A DNA stretch of 64,000 nt from Coralloluteibacterium thermophilum (GCF_042654365.1 NZ_JBHSGG010000025.1:23075-87074); one strand, 5' to 3'; numbered from the stretch's first letter, positions 30,956-39,508 are shown. A program made the numbers and translations. The notes: generated by a model not told the origin, from the sequence alone.

Positions 30956-31693
30956 ATGGCCTTCACCGCTCCCGTCGCCCTCGTCACCGGCGCCGCACGT
31001 CGCATCGGCGCGGCGATCGCGCGCCGCCTGCATGCCGACGGCCACGCGCTCGCCCTGCACTACCGCCGCCCCGGTCCCGAGCTCGACGCGCTGCTCGCGG
31101 CGTTCGAGGCCGCGCGCCCCGGCAGCGCGGTTGCGCTGCAGGCGGACCTGCGCGAGCCGCAGGCCTGCGAGCGGCTGGTGGCGGAGGCGCAGGCGCGGCT
31201 GGGCCGGCTGGACGCGCTGGTCAACAACGCCTCCGCGTTCGCCGTGGCGCCGCTGGAGGCCAGCGACGCGGCGCTGTTCGACGCGCAGTTCGCGGTCAAT
31301 GCGCGCGCGCCCTTCCTGCTCGCGCGTGCGGCCGCGCCCTTCCTGCGCGCGCAGCGCGGTGCGATCGTGAACGTCGCCGACGTCTACGCGGCGCAGCCGC
31401 GGCCCGACGCCATCGCCTACTCCGCCTCCAAGGCCGCGCTGGTCGCCATCACCCAGGGGCTGGCGGGCGCGCTCGCGCCCGAGGTGCGGGTGAACGCGGT
31501 AGCGCCCGGGGCGATCCTCTGGCCGGACGGCGAGAGCGGCAGCGGCGACCGCGAGGCCATCCTCGCGCGCACCGCGCTCGGCCGCCGCGGAAGCCCGGAG
31601 GACATCGCCGACGCGGTGGCGTGGCTGCTGCGCGCGCCCTTCGTCACCGGGCAGGTCGTGCGCGTGGACGGCGGACGGGCGCTCACCGCCTGA
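30956..31693 (+). CDS. folM: Pteridine reductase / dihydromonapterin reductase-like SDR
   Basis: Short-chain dehydrogenase/reductase of 245 residues. Motifs: TGAARRIGAAIARRL (NADPH-binding; the Arg-rich turn replaces the usual Gly-x-x-x-Gly-x-Gly and is characteristic of pteridine reductases), NNASAF, NVADVYAAQPRP, and the catalytic YSASKAAL. The C-terminal PFVTGQVVRVDGG is standard SDR. It reduces dihydropterins or dihydrofolate to the tetrahydro form. The start at 30956 (MAFTAPVALVTG) is preferred over the ATG at 30947. It converges on folK-folB 15 bases away, a functional folate/pterin neighbourhood. Confidence 0.9.
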   Translation: MAFTAPVALVTGAARRIGAAIARRLHADGHALALHYRRPGPELDALLAAFEAARPGSAVALQADLREPQACERLVAEAQARLGRLDALVNNASAFAVAPLEASDAALFDAQFAVNARAPFLLARAAAPFLRAQRGAIVNVADVYAAQPRPDAIAYSASKAALVAITQGLAGALAPEVRVNAVAPGAILWPDGESGSGDREAILARTALGRRGSPEDIADAVAWLLRAPFVTGQVVRVDGGRALTA

Positions 31694-31708
31694 GCGGCAC
31701 CGCCGTCG

Positions 31709-32197
31709 TCAGAGGACCAGGTCGATCCGCTGCAGGCGGTCGTGCCCGCCCATCTCCGCCCACAGCGCGGCGAGCGTGCGACCCAGGGTCGGATGCACGA
31801 GCCCGGGTGCCAGGTCGACCATCGGGCCGAGCACGAAGGCCTGCCCGGCGAGGTCCGGCCGGGGCAGTTCGAGGTGGCCCGGCCCGCGCAGGACGCGGTC
31901 GTCGTAGAGCAGCAGGTCGATGTCCAGGCTGCGGCTGGAGAAGCGCGGCACGTCGCGGCGACGGCCGTGCGCGTCCTCGATGGCGTGCAGGCGCGCGTCG
32001 AGCGCGACCGGATCCAGGGCGGTCTCGATCCGCGCGGCGGCGTTGAGGAAGGGATCGCCCTCGAAGCCGACGGCCGCGCTGCGGTAGACGGGCGACACCT
32101 CGACCGTGCCGAAGGCCTCGCGCAGCGCCGCCACGCCGGCGCGCAGGTGGTGCTCCGGCGCCACGTTGCTGCCGAGGCTGAGCCAGGCGACGGCCAT
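31709..32197 (-). CDS. folK: 2-amino-4-hydroxy-6-hydroxymethyldihydropteridine pyrophosphokinase (HPPK)
   Basis: Transfers pyrophosphate from ATP to 6-hydroxymethyl-7,8-dihydropterin, the step before dihydropteroate synthase. The 162-residue length is standard. Signatures: WLSLGSNVAPEHHLRAGV at the N-terminus, VYRSAAVGFEGDPFLNAAARIET, and the catalytic core RRRDVPRFSSRSLDIDLLLYDD (the last twenty-odd residues around 95-118, with metal-binding Asp-x-Asp), then LPRPDLAGQAFVLGPM. Its ATG lies 2 bases after the folB stop, so the two consecutive pathway enzymes are co-expressed. Confidence 0.95.
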   Translation of the reverse strand: MAVAWLSLGSNVAPEHHLRAGVAALREAFGTVEVSPVYRSAAVGFEGDPFLNAAARIETALDPVALDARLHAIEDAHGRRRDVPRFSSRSLDIDLLLYDDRVLRGPGHLELPRPDLAGQAFVLGPMVDLAPGLVHPTLGRTLAALWAEMGGHDRLQRIDLVL

Positions 32198-32199
32198 CG

Positions 32200-32562
32200 T
32201 CAGGCGCCCGCGCGCGTGCCGCGCTCGATGATCACGCCCACCGCCTTCGAGCCGGTGACCGCGCCCGGCTTGGACAGCCTGAGCCGCAGCCAGGACACGC
32301 CGAACTCCTCGCGCACGATGGCCGCGCAGCGCTCGGCCAGGGTCTCCACCAGGCCGAATTCGGACGCCTCCACGAAGGCGATGAGGCGCTTCGCCACGGC
32401 CTTGTAGTCGAGGGTGTCGCCGATGGCGTCGGTGGCGGCGGGGACCGTGTTGTCGAAGGCCATCTCGAGATCGATCGCGACCGTCTGGCGGATGGTCCGC
32501 TCCCAGTCGTAGATCCCGATGACCGTCTCGATCCGCAGATCCTCGATGAACACCACATCCAT
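32200..32562 (-). CDS. folB: Dihydroneopterin aldolase
   Basis: Converts 7,8-dihydroneopterin to 6-hydroxymethyl-7,8-dihydropterin and glycolaldehyde in folate synthesis. The 120-residue T-fold protein shows MDVVFIEDLRIETVIGIYDWE (Glu/Tyr substrate contacts), DTLDYKAVAKRL, LVETLAERCAAIV and the KPGAVTGSKAVGVIIER strand with the catalytic Lys. GAGG 8 bases before the ATG at 32562 supports the start. It is the first gene of the folB-folK pair, 81 bases downstream of tsaD on the same strand, and could be a separate unit. Confidence 0.95.
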   Translation of the reverse strand: MDVVFIEDLRIETVIGIYDWERTIRQTVAIDLEMAFDNTVPAATDAIGDTLDYKAVAKRLIAFVEASEFGLVETLAERCAAIVREEFGVSWLRLRLSKPGAVTGSKAVGVIIERGTRAGA

Positions 32563-32643
32563 ACACCCACCCTCACGAAGGCCGACACGACCCGCCGCGG
32601 CGGCGGGGGCGGAGAGTGTACGTGCAGGCCGCGACGCGGCGGA

Positions 32644-33681
32644 TCAGGCCACGGCGGGCAGGGCGGTCATGTCCCAGCGCGGCCGCACCTGCACCGCGGC
32701 GTCCGCGTGCTGCCCCGCCTCCAGGCGCAGGGCGCCGGCGAAGGCGATCATCGCGCCGTTGTCGGTGCACAGCGCCGGCGGCGGGAAGCACACACGGCCG
32801 CCGCGCGCGCGCATCGCCGCGTCGAGGGCCGCGCGCAGGCGCAGGTTGGCGCCGACGCCCCCGGCCACCACCAGGGTGTCCACGTCGGTCGCCTCGACCG
32901 CGCGCAGGCACTTGATCGCAAGCGTCTCGACCACCGCGTCCTCGAACCCGCGCGCGATGTCGGCGCGCGTGGCCGCGCTGCCGTCGCTCCGCTGCCAGGC
33001 GAGCAGCACCTGGGTCTTGAGGCCGGAGAAGCTGAAGTCGAGCCCGGGGCGGTCGGTCATCGGCCGCGCGAAGCGGAAGCGCTCCGGCCTGCCCTCGCCC
33101 GCCAGCCGGGCGAGCTCCGGCCCGCCCGGATAGGGCAGGCCCATGAGCTTGGCGGTCTTGTCGAAGGCCTCGCCGGCGGCGTCGTCCAGGGTCTCGCCGA
33201 GCAGACGGTAGCGGCCGATGGCCTCCACGTGCACCAGCTGGGTGTGGCCGCCCGACACCAGCAGGGCCACGAAGGGCGGGGCCGGCGGCGCGGCCATCGC
33301 CGCCTCGCCGTCGATGCGCATCAGCGGCGCCAGCAGGTGTCCCTCCATGTGGTGCACGCCGATGGCCGGGACCTCCAGCGCCCACGCGAGGGCGCGCGCG
33401 ACGCCGGCGCCGACCAGCAGCGCGCCCACCAGGCCCGGCCCGGCGGTGTAGGCGACGCCCTCGACCTCGCGCAGCGCAATGCCCGCCTCGTCGAGGGTCT
33501 GCCGGACCAGCGGCAGCAGCTTGCGCACGTGGTCGCGGCTGGCCAGCTCCGGCACCACGCCGCCGTACTCGGCGTGCAGGGCGACCTGGCTGTAGACCGC
33601 GTGCGCGCGCAGCCCGCGGGCGGTGTCGTAGACGGCGACGCCGGTCTCGTCGCAGGAGCTTTCGATGCCGAGAACGATCAT
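32644..33681 (-). CDS. tsaD: tRNA N6-adenosine threonylcarbamoyltransferase
   Basis: Transfers threonylcarbamoyl from TC-AMP to A37 of ANN-decoding tRNAs, with TsaB and TsaE partners. The 345-residue protein has LGIESSCDETGVAVYD at the N-terminus, the metal-binding HHMEGH (about residues 108-113), LLVSGGHTQLV, LDDAAGEAFDK, PGLDFSFSGLKT and VAGGVGAN, all diagnostic of the Kae1/TsaD family. The start ATG 33681 gives MIVLGIESS. It is divergent from rpsU across 134 bases, the arrangement conserved in many gammaproteobacteria. Confidence 0.97.
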   Translation of the reverse strand: MIVLGIESSCDETGVAVYDTARGLRAHAVYSQVALHAEYGGVVPELASRDHVRKLLPLVRQTLDEAGIALREVEGVAYTAGPGLVGALLVGAGVARALAWALEVPAIGVHHMEGHLLAPLMRIDGEAAMAAPPAPPFVALLVSGGHTQLVHVEAIGRYRLLGETLDDAAGEAFDKTAKLMGLPYPGGPELARLAGEGRPERFRFARPMTDRPGLDFSFSGLKTQVLLAWQRSDGSAATRADIARGFEDAVVETLAIKCLRAVEATDVDTLVVAGGVGANLRLRAALDAAMRARGGRVCFPPPALCTDNGAMIAFAGALRLEAGQHADAAVQVRPRWDMTALPAVA

Positions 33682-33734
33682 GGGGGGTCCGGAGGAGGCA
33701 GGAGACGGCCCGGGACAGGGCGACCGCGCCGCGG

Positions 33735-33763
33735 TTGAACCGGGCGCGTGGGGTCGCTATCAT
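33735..33763 (+). promoter_or_regulatory. Sigma-70 promoter of rpsU
   Basis: TTGAAC (33735-33740), 17-base spacer, TATCAT (33758-33763). The predicted start near 33770 leaves a leader of about 46 bases before the rpsU ATG. A strong promoter is expected for the head of the macromolecular-synthesis operon. Confidence 0.7.
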
Positions 33764-33815
33764 AGCCGGCTCGCCCGCATCCTACGGGCGAAACACCCGA
33801 ACCGAACACATACTC

Positions 33816-34031
33816 ATGCCGAACGTCAAAGTCCGCGAGAACGAGCCCTTCGAATTCGCCCTCCGTCGCTTCAAGCGCACCTGCGAGAAGGCCGGCATCA
33901 TTGCCGAGACCCGCAAGCGCGAGTTCTACGAGAAGCCGACCCAGGAGCGCAAGCGCAAGGCTGCCGCCGCGGTGAAGCGCCACCTGCGTCGCGTCTCGCG
34001 CGACGTCACCAAGCGCCAGCGCCAGTACTGA
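33816..34031 (+). CDS. rpsU: 30S ribosomal protein S21
   Basis: Small basic ribosomal protein, 71 residues, bound near the anti-Shine-Dalgarno region of 16S rRNA and needed for efficient initiation. The sequence MPNVKVRENEPFEFALRRFK with the basic C-terminus (RRVSRDVTKRQRQY) is unmistakable. There is no clear ribosome site before the ATG (upstream bases ACACATACTC), in keeping with the poor initiation region known for this gene elsewhere. It is followed by a hairpin terminator and then the yqeY-like gene. Confidence 0.97.
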   Translation: MPNVKVRENEPFEFALRRFKRTCEKAGIIAETRKREFYEKPTQERKRKAAAAVKRHLRRVSRDVTKRQRQY

Positions 34032-34089
34032 TCCAGCGGCTTCGCGCGCGGTCCGGCAAGGTCCGGGCTGCCGCTGCGTAGCGCTTCGA

Positions 34090-34128
34090 GAAGCCGGCAC
34101 GCGCAAGCGTTGCCGGCTTCTTGTGCTT
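34090..34128 (+). terminator. Terminator or attenuator between rpsU and yqeY
   Basis: Perfect 10-bp stem GAAGCCGGCA/TGCCGGCTTC around an 11-base loop (34090-34120), followed by TTGTGCTT. It lies where partial termination limits read-through from rpsU into downstream genes in related operons. Confidence 0.75.
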
Positions 34129-34151
34129 CCACCCCCGGCCGGAGATTCCCC

Positions 34152-34598
34152 ATGTCCATGAAGCAGCGCCTCACCGACGACATGAAGGCCGCGATGAAGG
34201 CGGGCGAGAAGGATCGCCTGGGCGTCATCCGCCTGATCAACGCGGCGATCAAGCAGCGCGAGGTCGACGAGCGCATCGCGCTCGACGACGCGCAGGTCCT
34301 GGCCGTGCTCGAGAAGATGGTGAAGCAGCGCAAGGACTCGATCGCCCAGTACGAGGCCGCCGGCCGCGAGGACCTGGCCGGGGTCGAGCGCGCCGAGCTC
34401 GCCGTGATCCAGGGCTACCTCCCCGAGCCGCTCGGCGACGCCGAGCTGGATGCACTGATCGACGCCGCCATCGCCGAGGCCGGCACCGCCGGGCCGCAGG
34501 CGATGGGCAAGGTCATGGCGGCGGTGAAGGCCGCTGCCGCGGGCCGCGCCGACATGGGCGCGGTCTCGCAGCGGGTCAAGGCGCGCCTGGCCGGCTGA
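34152..34598 (+). CDS. GatB/YqeY domain-containing protein
   Basis: A 148-residue, mostly helical protein of the YqeY family, related to the tail domain of GatB/GatE that binds tRNA; its own role is not settled. Characteristic segments: MKQRLTDDMKAAMKAGEK, IRLINAAIKQREVDER, MVKQRKDSIAQYEAAGREDLA and the QGYLPEPLGDAELDALI linker, then the GPQAMGKVMAAVK three-helix tail. GGAG (34141-34144) lies 7 bases before ATG 34152. It sits between rpsU and yihY, its usual place in this order. Confidence 0.92.
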   Translation: MSMKQRLTDDMKAAMKAGEKDRLGVIRLINAAIKQREVDERIALDDAQVLAVLEKMVKQRKDSIAQYEAAGREDLAGVERAELAVIQGYLPEPLGDAELDALIDAAIAEAGTAGPQAMGKVMAAVKAAAAGRADMGAVSQRVKARLAG

Positions 34599-34701
34599 CG
34601 CCGCGGTAGCGCGCCCGCCCGCGGCGGGCGCCCGGCGCGGAGCGACGCGCCCTTGTCGCCCGGTCCGCCACGCTGTCCCCAGGTCCGTGAGGGGAGTGGC
34701 G

Positions 34702-35580
34702 ATGGCGGCACGATGGGAATCATTGCGGGACCGCGCCCGCGCCTGCGGCGACTGGTTCCGGCGCAGCCCGATGGGCGAGTTCGCCACGCGCTTCGGCGAG
34801 TACGAACTGCTCTCGCACGCGGCCGCGCTGGCCTTCTACGCCCTGCTGTCGCTGGCGCCCCTGGTGGTCATCGTGCTGTGGATCACGGCGTCGCTGTATC
34901 CGCCGGCGCAGGAGGAGTTCTTCCGCCAGATCCAGATCCTCGCCGGCCCCGAGGCCGAGAGCACGGCGCGCATGGTGGTCCGCAACGCGGAGGCGCAGCC
35001 GACGCTGGGCTCGCTGGCGGGCTGGATCAGCATCGGCACCCTGCTGTTCGGCGCCTCCATCGTCTTCGCCCAGCTGCAGACCACGCTCAACCGCATCTTC
35101 GCGGCCGACGGCGAGGTCCTGGCCGGCATGCTGGCCTGGCTGCGCAAGCGGGTGATCTCGTTCGGGATCGTGTTCTCGCTGTCGTTCCTGCTGATCGTCT
35201 CCATGATCGCGCAGGCGCTGCTGCAGCTCGTCTTCGCCGGCATTCCCAGCCTGTGGCCGACCGTCGCCACGGGCTTCACCCTGGTCGTCTACGCCCTCGC
35301 CTTCGCAGCGATCTACCACCTGCTGCCGGACCGCGTGCTGGACTGGCGGCTCAGCCTGCTGGGCGGCTTCGCCACGGCCCTGCTGGTCACCCTCGGACGG
35401 ATCGGCATCGGCCTCTACCTCGGCCGCAGCACGCTCGGCTCGGTCTACGGCCCGGCCGGCGGCGTGGTGATCATGCTGCTGTGGATCTACTACGCCGGCG
35501 CGGTGTTCTACATCGGCGCGCTCGCCACCTCGATCCTGCAGCACCGCCTGCGCCGCCCCGCCCCGAAGGCACTGCACTGA
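34702..35580 (+). CDS. YihY/virulence factor BrkB family membrane protein
   Basis: A 292-residue inner-membrane protein with about six helices. Once called ribonuclease BN, the family is now regarded as of unknown, possibly transport, function. Family features: SHAAALAFYALLSLAPLVVI near residue 40, FGASIVFAQLQTTLNRIF, and the C-terminal YGPAGGVVIMLLWIYYAGAVFYIGA region. GGGGAG lies 5 bases before ATG 34702; the in-frame GTG at 34687 has no such site. It is part of the rpsU-yqeY-yihY-dnaG order. Tandem CTTCCCG and AAGCCC repeats follow its stop. Confidence 0.9.
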   Translation: MAARWESLRDRARACGDWFRRSPMGEFATRFGEYELLSHAAALAFYALLSLAPLVVIVLWITASLYPPAQEEFFRQIQILAGPEAESTARMVVRNAEAQPTLGSLAGWISIGTLLFGASIVFAQLQTTLNRIFAADGEVLAGMLAWLRKRVISFGIVFSLSFLLIVSMIAQALLQLVFAGIPSLWPTVATGFTLVVYALAFAAIYHLLPDRVLDWRLSLLGGFATALLVTLGRIGIGLYLGRSTLGSVYGPAGGVVIMLLWIYYAGAVFYIGALATSILQHRLRRPAPKALH

Positions 35581-35600
35581 CGCCCCCAGTTCCCTGCCCG

Positions 35601-35664
35601 CTTCCCGCTTCCCGCTTCCCGCTTCCCGCTTCCCGCCCCAAGCCCAAGCCCAAGCCCAAGCCCC
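35601..35664 (+). repeat. Tandem CTTCCCG heptamers followed by AAGCCC hexamers
   Basis: Five perfect CTTCCCG units (35601-35635), then CCCC, then four AAGCCC units (35640-35664), filling the gap between yihY and dnaG. The junction TTCCCGCCCCA recurs at the putA-fadL repeat. Confidence 0.9.
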
Positions 35665-35709
35665 AGCCCGAACTCCGACCGCCCCCACCTGCCACCCAAC
35701 CGCAGGCCC

Positions 35710-35715
35710 TATCAT
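35710..35715 (+). promoter_or_regulatory. Minus-10-like box placed for a leaderless dnaG transcript
   Basis: TATCAT ends 6 bases before the dnaG ATG (35722), the same spacing as at slt. No ribosome site precedes the ATG and no good minus-35 is seen. It may give leaderless dnaG mRNA. Confidence 0.4.
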
Positions 35716-35721
35716 TGCCCG

Positions 35722-37461
35722 ATGGCCGGCCGTATCCCCGACGCGTTCCTCGACGAGCTGCTCGCGCGCACCGACATCGTCGAGCTGATCGCCGCGCGGG
35801 TGCCGCTCAAGCGTGCCGGCCGCGAATACACGGCCTGCTGTCCCTTCCACAACGAGCGTTCGCCGAGCTTCACGGTCAGCCCGACCAAGCAGTTCTATCA
35901 CTGCTTCGGCTGCGGCGCGCACGGCACCGCGCTGCGCTTCCTGATGGAGTACGACCGCCTCGAGTTCCTCGACGCGGTCGACGAGCTGGCCAAGCGCGCG
36001 GGCCTCGAAGTGCCGCGCGAGGCGCGCGCGCAGGACCGCGACCGCGGCGAGTTCGACGCCATGCTCGGGACCACCGCGGCGGCGGCGGCCTTCTTCCAGC
36101 ACCAGCTGGCGCTGTCGGACCGGGCGCGCCGCTACCTCGACCGCCGCGGCGTCGACGCCGAGGTCCGCGCCCGCTACGCCATCGGCTACGCGCCGGAAGG
36201 CTGGGACGCCCTGCGCGAGGCGCTCGGCGGCGATCCCCAGCGCCTGCAGCTGCTCGAGCGCGTCGGCCTGCTCTCGCGCAACGACAAGGGCCGCGTGTAC
36301 GACAAGTTCCGCGACCGCGTGATCTTCCCCATCCACGACCGGCGCGGGCGTCCCATCGCCTTCGGCGGGCGGGTGCTCGAGAAGGACGACGGGCCGAAGT
36401 ACCTGAACTCGCCGGAGACGCCGCTGTTCCACAAGGGCCGCGAGCTCTACGGCCTGTGGCAGGTCAGGCAGGCGCACGCGAAGATCGCCCAGCTGGTGGT
36501 GGTCGAGGGCTACATGGACGTGGTCGCCCTGGCGCAGTACGGCGTGACCACCGCGGTGGCGACGCTCGGCACCGCGACCACCGGCGACCATGCCGAGCTG
36601 CTGTTCCGCAATGCGGGCGACGTGGTGTTCTGCTTCGACGGCGACCGCGCCGGACGCGGCGCCGCCTGGAAGGCGCTGGAGGCGGTGCTGCCGCGCATGC
36701 GCGACGGGCGCCAGGCCTTCTTCCTGTTCCTGCCCGACGGCGAGGACCCCGACAGCATCGTCCGCAAGGAGGGCGCCGGCGGCTTCGAGCAGCGGCTCAA
36801 GGCGGCGACGCCGCTGTCGGAGTTCCTGTTCGCCGAACTGTCCCGCGAGATCAACCTGGGCACCCTCGACGGCAAGGCCCGCCTCGCCGAGCGCGCGCGT
36901 CCGCTGCTGGCGCAGATCCCGGACGGCGCCTTCGGCGACCTCATGAAGCAGCGGCTGGGCGAGATCACCGGCCTCGCCGTCGCGGCGCCGGCACCGCAGC
37001 AGCCCGCGGCCGCAGCGCCGCGCCGCGCGCCGGCCGCGCCCGCACCGCGGCGCAGCCTGGTGCGCAGCGCCATCGCCCTGCTGCTGCACCGCCCGGCACT
37101 GGCCGGGGAGGTCGAGCCGCCCTACCCGTTCGCCGGCCTGCGCCAGCCCGGCGTGCCGCTCCTGGTCGAACTGCTGCACCTGGCCCGCGAGCGCCCCGGC
37201 ATCAGCACCGGCGCCCTGCTCGAACACTTCCAGGGCAGGCCGGAGGAGGCGCCCCTGCAGAAGCTCGCGGTGCAGGAACTGCCCGGCGACGAGAAGCTGC
37301 TGCGCCTGGAGTTCGCCGACGCCCTCGCCCAGCTCGACCGCCAGACCGTGCAGCAACGCATCGACGAACTGCACGCGCGCGTGCGCGAGGTGGGCCTGAG
37401 CGGCATCGACGAGGACGAGAAGCGCGAACTGCGCGAACTGCAGCGCCACCGCGGCCGCTGA
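35722..37461 (+). CDS. dnaG: DNA primase
   Basis: Synthesises RNA primers at the replication fork together with DnaB helicase. The 579-residue protein has the N-terminal zinc domain (CCPFHNE near residue 39 and FYHCFGCGAHG near 59), the RNA polymerase domain with TOPRIM motifs VVEGYMDV (about 260) and FDGDRAGRGA (about 305), and LPDGEDPDSIV. The C-terminal helicase-interaction part begins near residue 440 after a short Pro/Ala linker. The start is fixed by MAGRIPDAFLDELLARTDIVE. The upstream region consists of tandem repeats with a TATCAT box close to the ATG. rpoD, its usual downstream neighbour, is missing. Confidence 0.97.
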   Translation: MAGRIPDAFLDELLARTDIVELIAARVPLKRAGREYTACCPFHNERSPSFTVSPTKQFYHCFGCGAHGTALRFLMEYDRLEFLDAVDELAKRAGLEVPREARAQDRDRGEFDAMLGTTAAAAAFFQHQLALSDRARRYLDRRGVDAEVRARYAIGYAPEGWDALREALGGDPQRLQLLERVGLLSRNDKGRVYDKFRDRVIFPIHDRRGRPIAFGGRVLEKDDGPKYLNSPETPLFHKGRELYGLWQVRQAHAKIAQLVVVEGYMDVVALAQYGVTTAVATLGTATTGDHAELLFRNAGDVVFCFDGDRAGRGAAWKALEAVLPRMRDGRQAFFLFLPDGEDPDSIVRKEGAGGFEQRLKAATPLSEFLFAELSREINLGTLDGKARLAERARPLLAQIPDGAFGDLMKQRLGEITGLAVAAPAPQQPAAAAPRRAPAAPAPRRSLVRSAIALLLHRPALAGEVEPPYPFAGLRQPGVPLLVELLHLARERPGISTGALLEHFQGRPEEAPLQKLAVQELPGDEKLLRLEFADALAQLDRQTVQQRIDELHARVREVGLSGIDEDEKRELRELQRHRGR

Positions 37462-37525
37462 AGCGGCTGGCCGCGCGCGGCGGCGGCACGTACCCTCGGG
37501 GGTTCCGTCGATACCGGGGGATCCG

Positions 37526-39508
37526 ATGCGCCGTACCGCCACCGTCCTGCTCGCCGGCCTGCTGGCCGCCGCGGGCCTGCCCGCCGAATCCGCACCCGCC
37601 GTCGAGCGGAAGCAGGTCGGCGCACGCATCACCGAGAACGTGCCGGAGATCCCGGCCGACCTGGTCGAGCGCCTGGAGCGCTACCAGAACACCCGCGGCG
37701 CCAGCTTCGTCGGCTGGACCCGCGACGGCGGCATGCTCGTCGCCACCCGCTTCGGCGAGACCAGCCAGATCCACCGCGTCGCCGCGCCGCTGGGCATGCG
37801 CGAACAGCTCACCTTCTACCGCGAGCCCGTGCAGGGCGCGGCGGTCGCGCCCGCGTCCGGGCCCGACGTCTTCGTGTTCGGCAAGGACGTGGGCGGCTCG
37901 GAGTTCTGGCAGTTGATGGCCTACGACCTCGGTACCCGCGAGACCACCCTGCTGACCGACGGCGGCCGCAGCCGCAACGCCGGCGCGCTGTGGTCGCGCG
38001 ACGGCCGGCAGCTCGCCTGGAGCAGCACCGCACGCAACGGCACCGACAGCGACGTGTGGGTGCGCGACATGCGCACCGGCGACGCACGCCCGGTCGTCAC
38101 CGAGGGCGGGAGCTGGCGCGCCAGCGGCTTCTCGCCCGACGGGCGCCGGCTGCTGGTCTCGCGCTACGTCTCGATCAACGACAGCCGCCCCGGCGAGGTC
38201 GACCTGGAGACCGGCCGGCTGCGCATGTTCCCGGTCGCGGGCGGGACCGCCTCGATCGCCGGCATGACCTACGCGCCCGACGGCCGCGGCGTGTACTACG
38301 TCTCCGACGAGGACGTGGACGGACGCACCAGCGAGTTCCGCCAGCTGCGCTTCCACGACACCGCCAGCGGCCGGATGGAGATCCTCAGCGCGCACGTGCC
38401 CTGGGACGTGCAGGACTTCCGCATCGCCGCCGACGGCCGCCACCTGGCCTACGTGGCCAACGAGGACGGCATCGGTCGGCTGCGCGTGCTGGCTCTGCCC
38501 GAGCACCGCGAGATCCCGGTGCCCGCGCTGCCGCTCGGCGTCGTCGGCCTGGGCGACTTCAGCCCCGACGGCAGCCGCCTCGCCCTGACCCTGAACACGC
38601 CCACCGCGCCGAGCGACGTGCACGTGCTCGACCTGGCCGCGGGCAGCCTGGTGGCCTGGACGCGGAGCGAGGTCGGGGGCCTGGACACCGACCGCTTCGT
38701 GACGCCGGAGCTGGTGCGCTATCCCACCTTCGACAGCGTCGACGGCGCGCCGCGCACCATCCCGGCCTTCTACTACCGCCCCGCCGAGGTGCCCGCGGGT
38801 ACGCGACTGCCGGTGGTCGTCAACATCCATGGCGGCCCCGAGGCGCAGGCCCTGCCGACCTTCAACCCGTCGATCCAGCACCTGGTGAACGAACTCGGCA
38901 TCGCCGTGCTGGTGCCGAACGTGCGCGGCTCGGCCGGCTACGGCAAGACCTACCTCCAGCTCGACAACGGCATGCTGCGCGAGGATTCGGTGCGCGACAT
39001 CGGCGCCCTGCTCGACTGGATCGCGACCCGCCCCGAACTCGACCCGGAACGGGTCGGCGTGTACGGCGGCAGCTACGGCGGCTACATGGTGCTCGCGTCG
39101 ATGATCCACTTCGGCGACCGCCTGCGCGCGGGCGTCGACATCGTCGGCATCTCCGACTTCGTGACCTTCCTCACCAACACCGAGAGCTATCGCCGCGACC
39201 TGCGCCGCGCCGAGTACGGCGACGAGCGCGATCCGGAGATGCGCGCCTTCCTCGAACGCATTTCGCCGCTCGCCAACGCCGCGCGCATCCGGAGCCCGCT
39301 GTTCGTCGCCCAGGGCGCTAACGACCCGCGGGTACCGGCCTCGGAGGCCGAGCAGATCGTCGAGCGCGTGCGCGGCAACGGCGGCGAGGTGTGGTACCTG
39401 CTGTTCGAGGACGAGGGCCACGGCTTCCGCAAGAAGACCAACGCCGACTACTTCAACGCCGCGACCGTGCTGTTCTGGCAGCGCCACCTGCTCGACGGGG
39501 ACGTCTGA
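37526..39508 (+). CDS. S9 family prolyl oligopeptidase-type peptidase, exported
   Basis: Serine peptidase of 660 residues with a signal peptide (MRRTATVLLAGLLAAAGLPAE, cleavage near residue 21). A beta-propeller part spans about residues 50-400 (repeated DG/GR blade motifs such as RDGRQLAWSS, PDGRRLLVSR, PDGSRLALTL). A C-terminal alpha/beta-hydrolase domain follows. Nucleophile Ser in YGGSYGGYM (about 515), Asp in GANDPRVP (about 599) and His in EDEGHGF (about 631) complete the triad. INIHGGPEAQ-like oxyanion residues lie near 435. It would cleave peptides in the periplasm or outside. It is 2 bases upstream of the symporter gene, suggesting one transcript. Confidence 0.92.
   Translation: MRRTATVLLAGLLAAAGLPAESAPAVERKQVGARITENVPEIPADLVERLERYQNTRGASFVGWTRDGGMLVATRFGETSQIHRVAAPLGMREQLTFYREPVQGAAVAPASGPDVFVFGKDVGGSEFWQLMAYDLGTRETTLLTDGGRSRNAGALWSRDGRQLAWSSTARNGTDSDVWVRDMRTGDARPVVTEGGSWRASGFSPDGRRLLVSRYVSINDSRPGEVDLETGRLRMFPVAGGTASIAGMTYAPDGRGVYYVSDEDVDGRTSEFRQLRFHDTASGRMEILSAHVPWDVQDFRIAADGRHLAYVANEDGIGRLRVLALPEHREIPVPALPLGVVGLGDFSPDGSRLALTLNTPTAPSDVHVLDLAAGSLVAWTRSEVGGLDTDRFVTPELVRYPTFDSVDGAPRTIPAFYYRPAEVPAGTRLPVVVNIHGGPEAQALPTFNPSIQHLVNELGIAVLVPNVRGSAGYGKTYLQLDNGMLREDSVRDIGALLDWIATRPELDPERVGVYGGSYGGYMVLASMIHFGDRLRAGVDIVGISDFVTFLTNTESYRRDLRRAEYGDERDPEMRAFLERISPLANAARIRSPLFVAQGANDPRVPASEAEQIVERVRGNGGEVWYLLFEDEGHGFRKKTNADYFNAATVLFWQRHLLDGDV

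Noticed and set aside
35601..35664. Possible CRISPR or protein-coding repeat
   Set aside because: Units are 7 and 6 bases with no spacers, and the array is intergenic.
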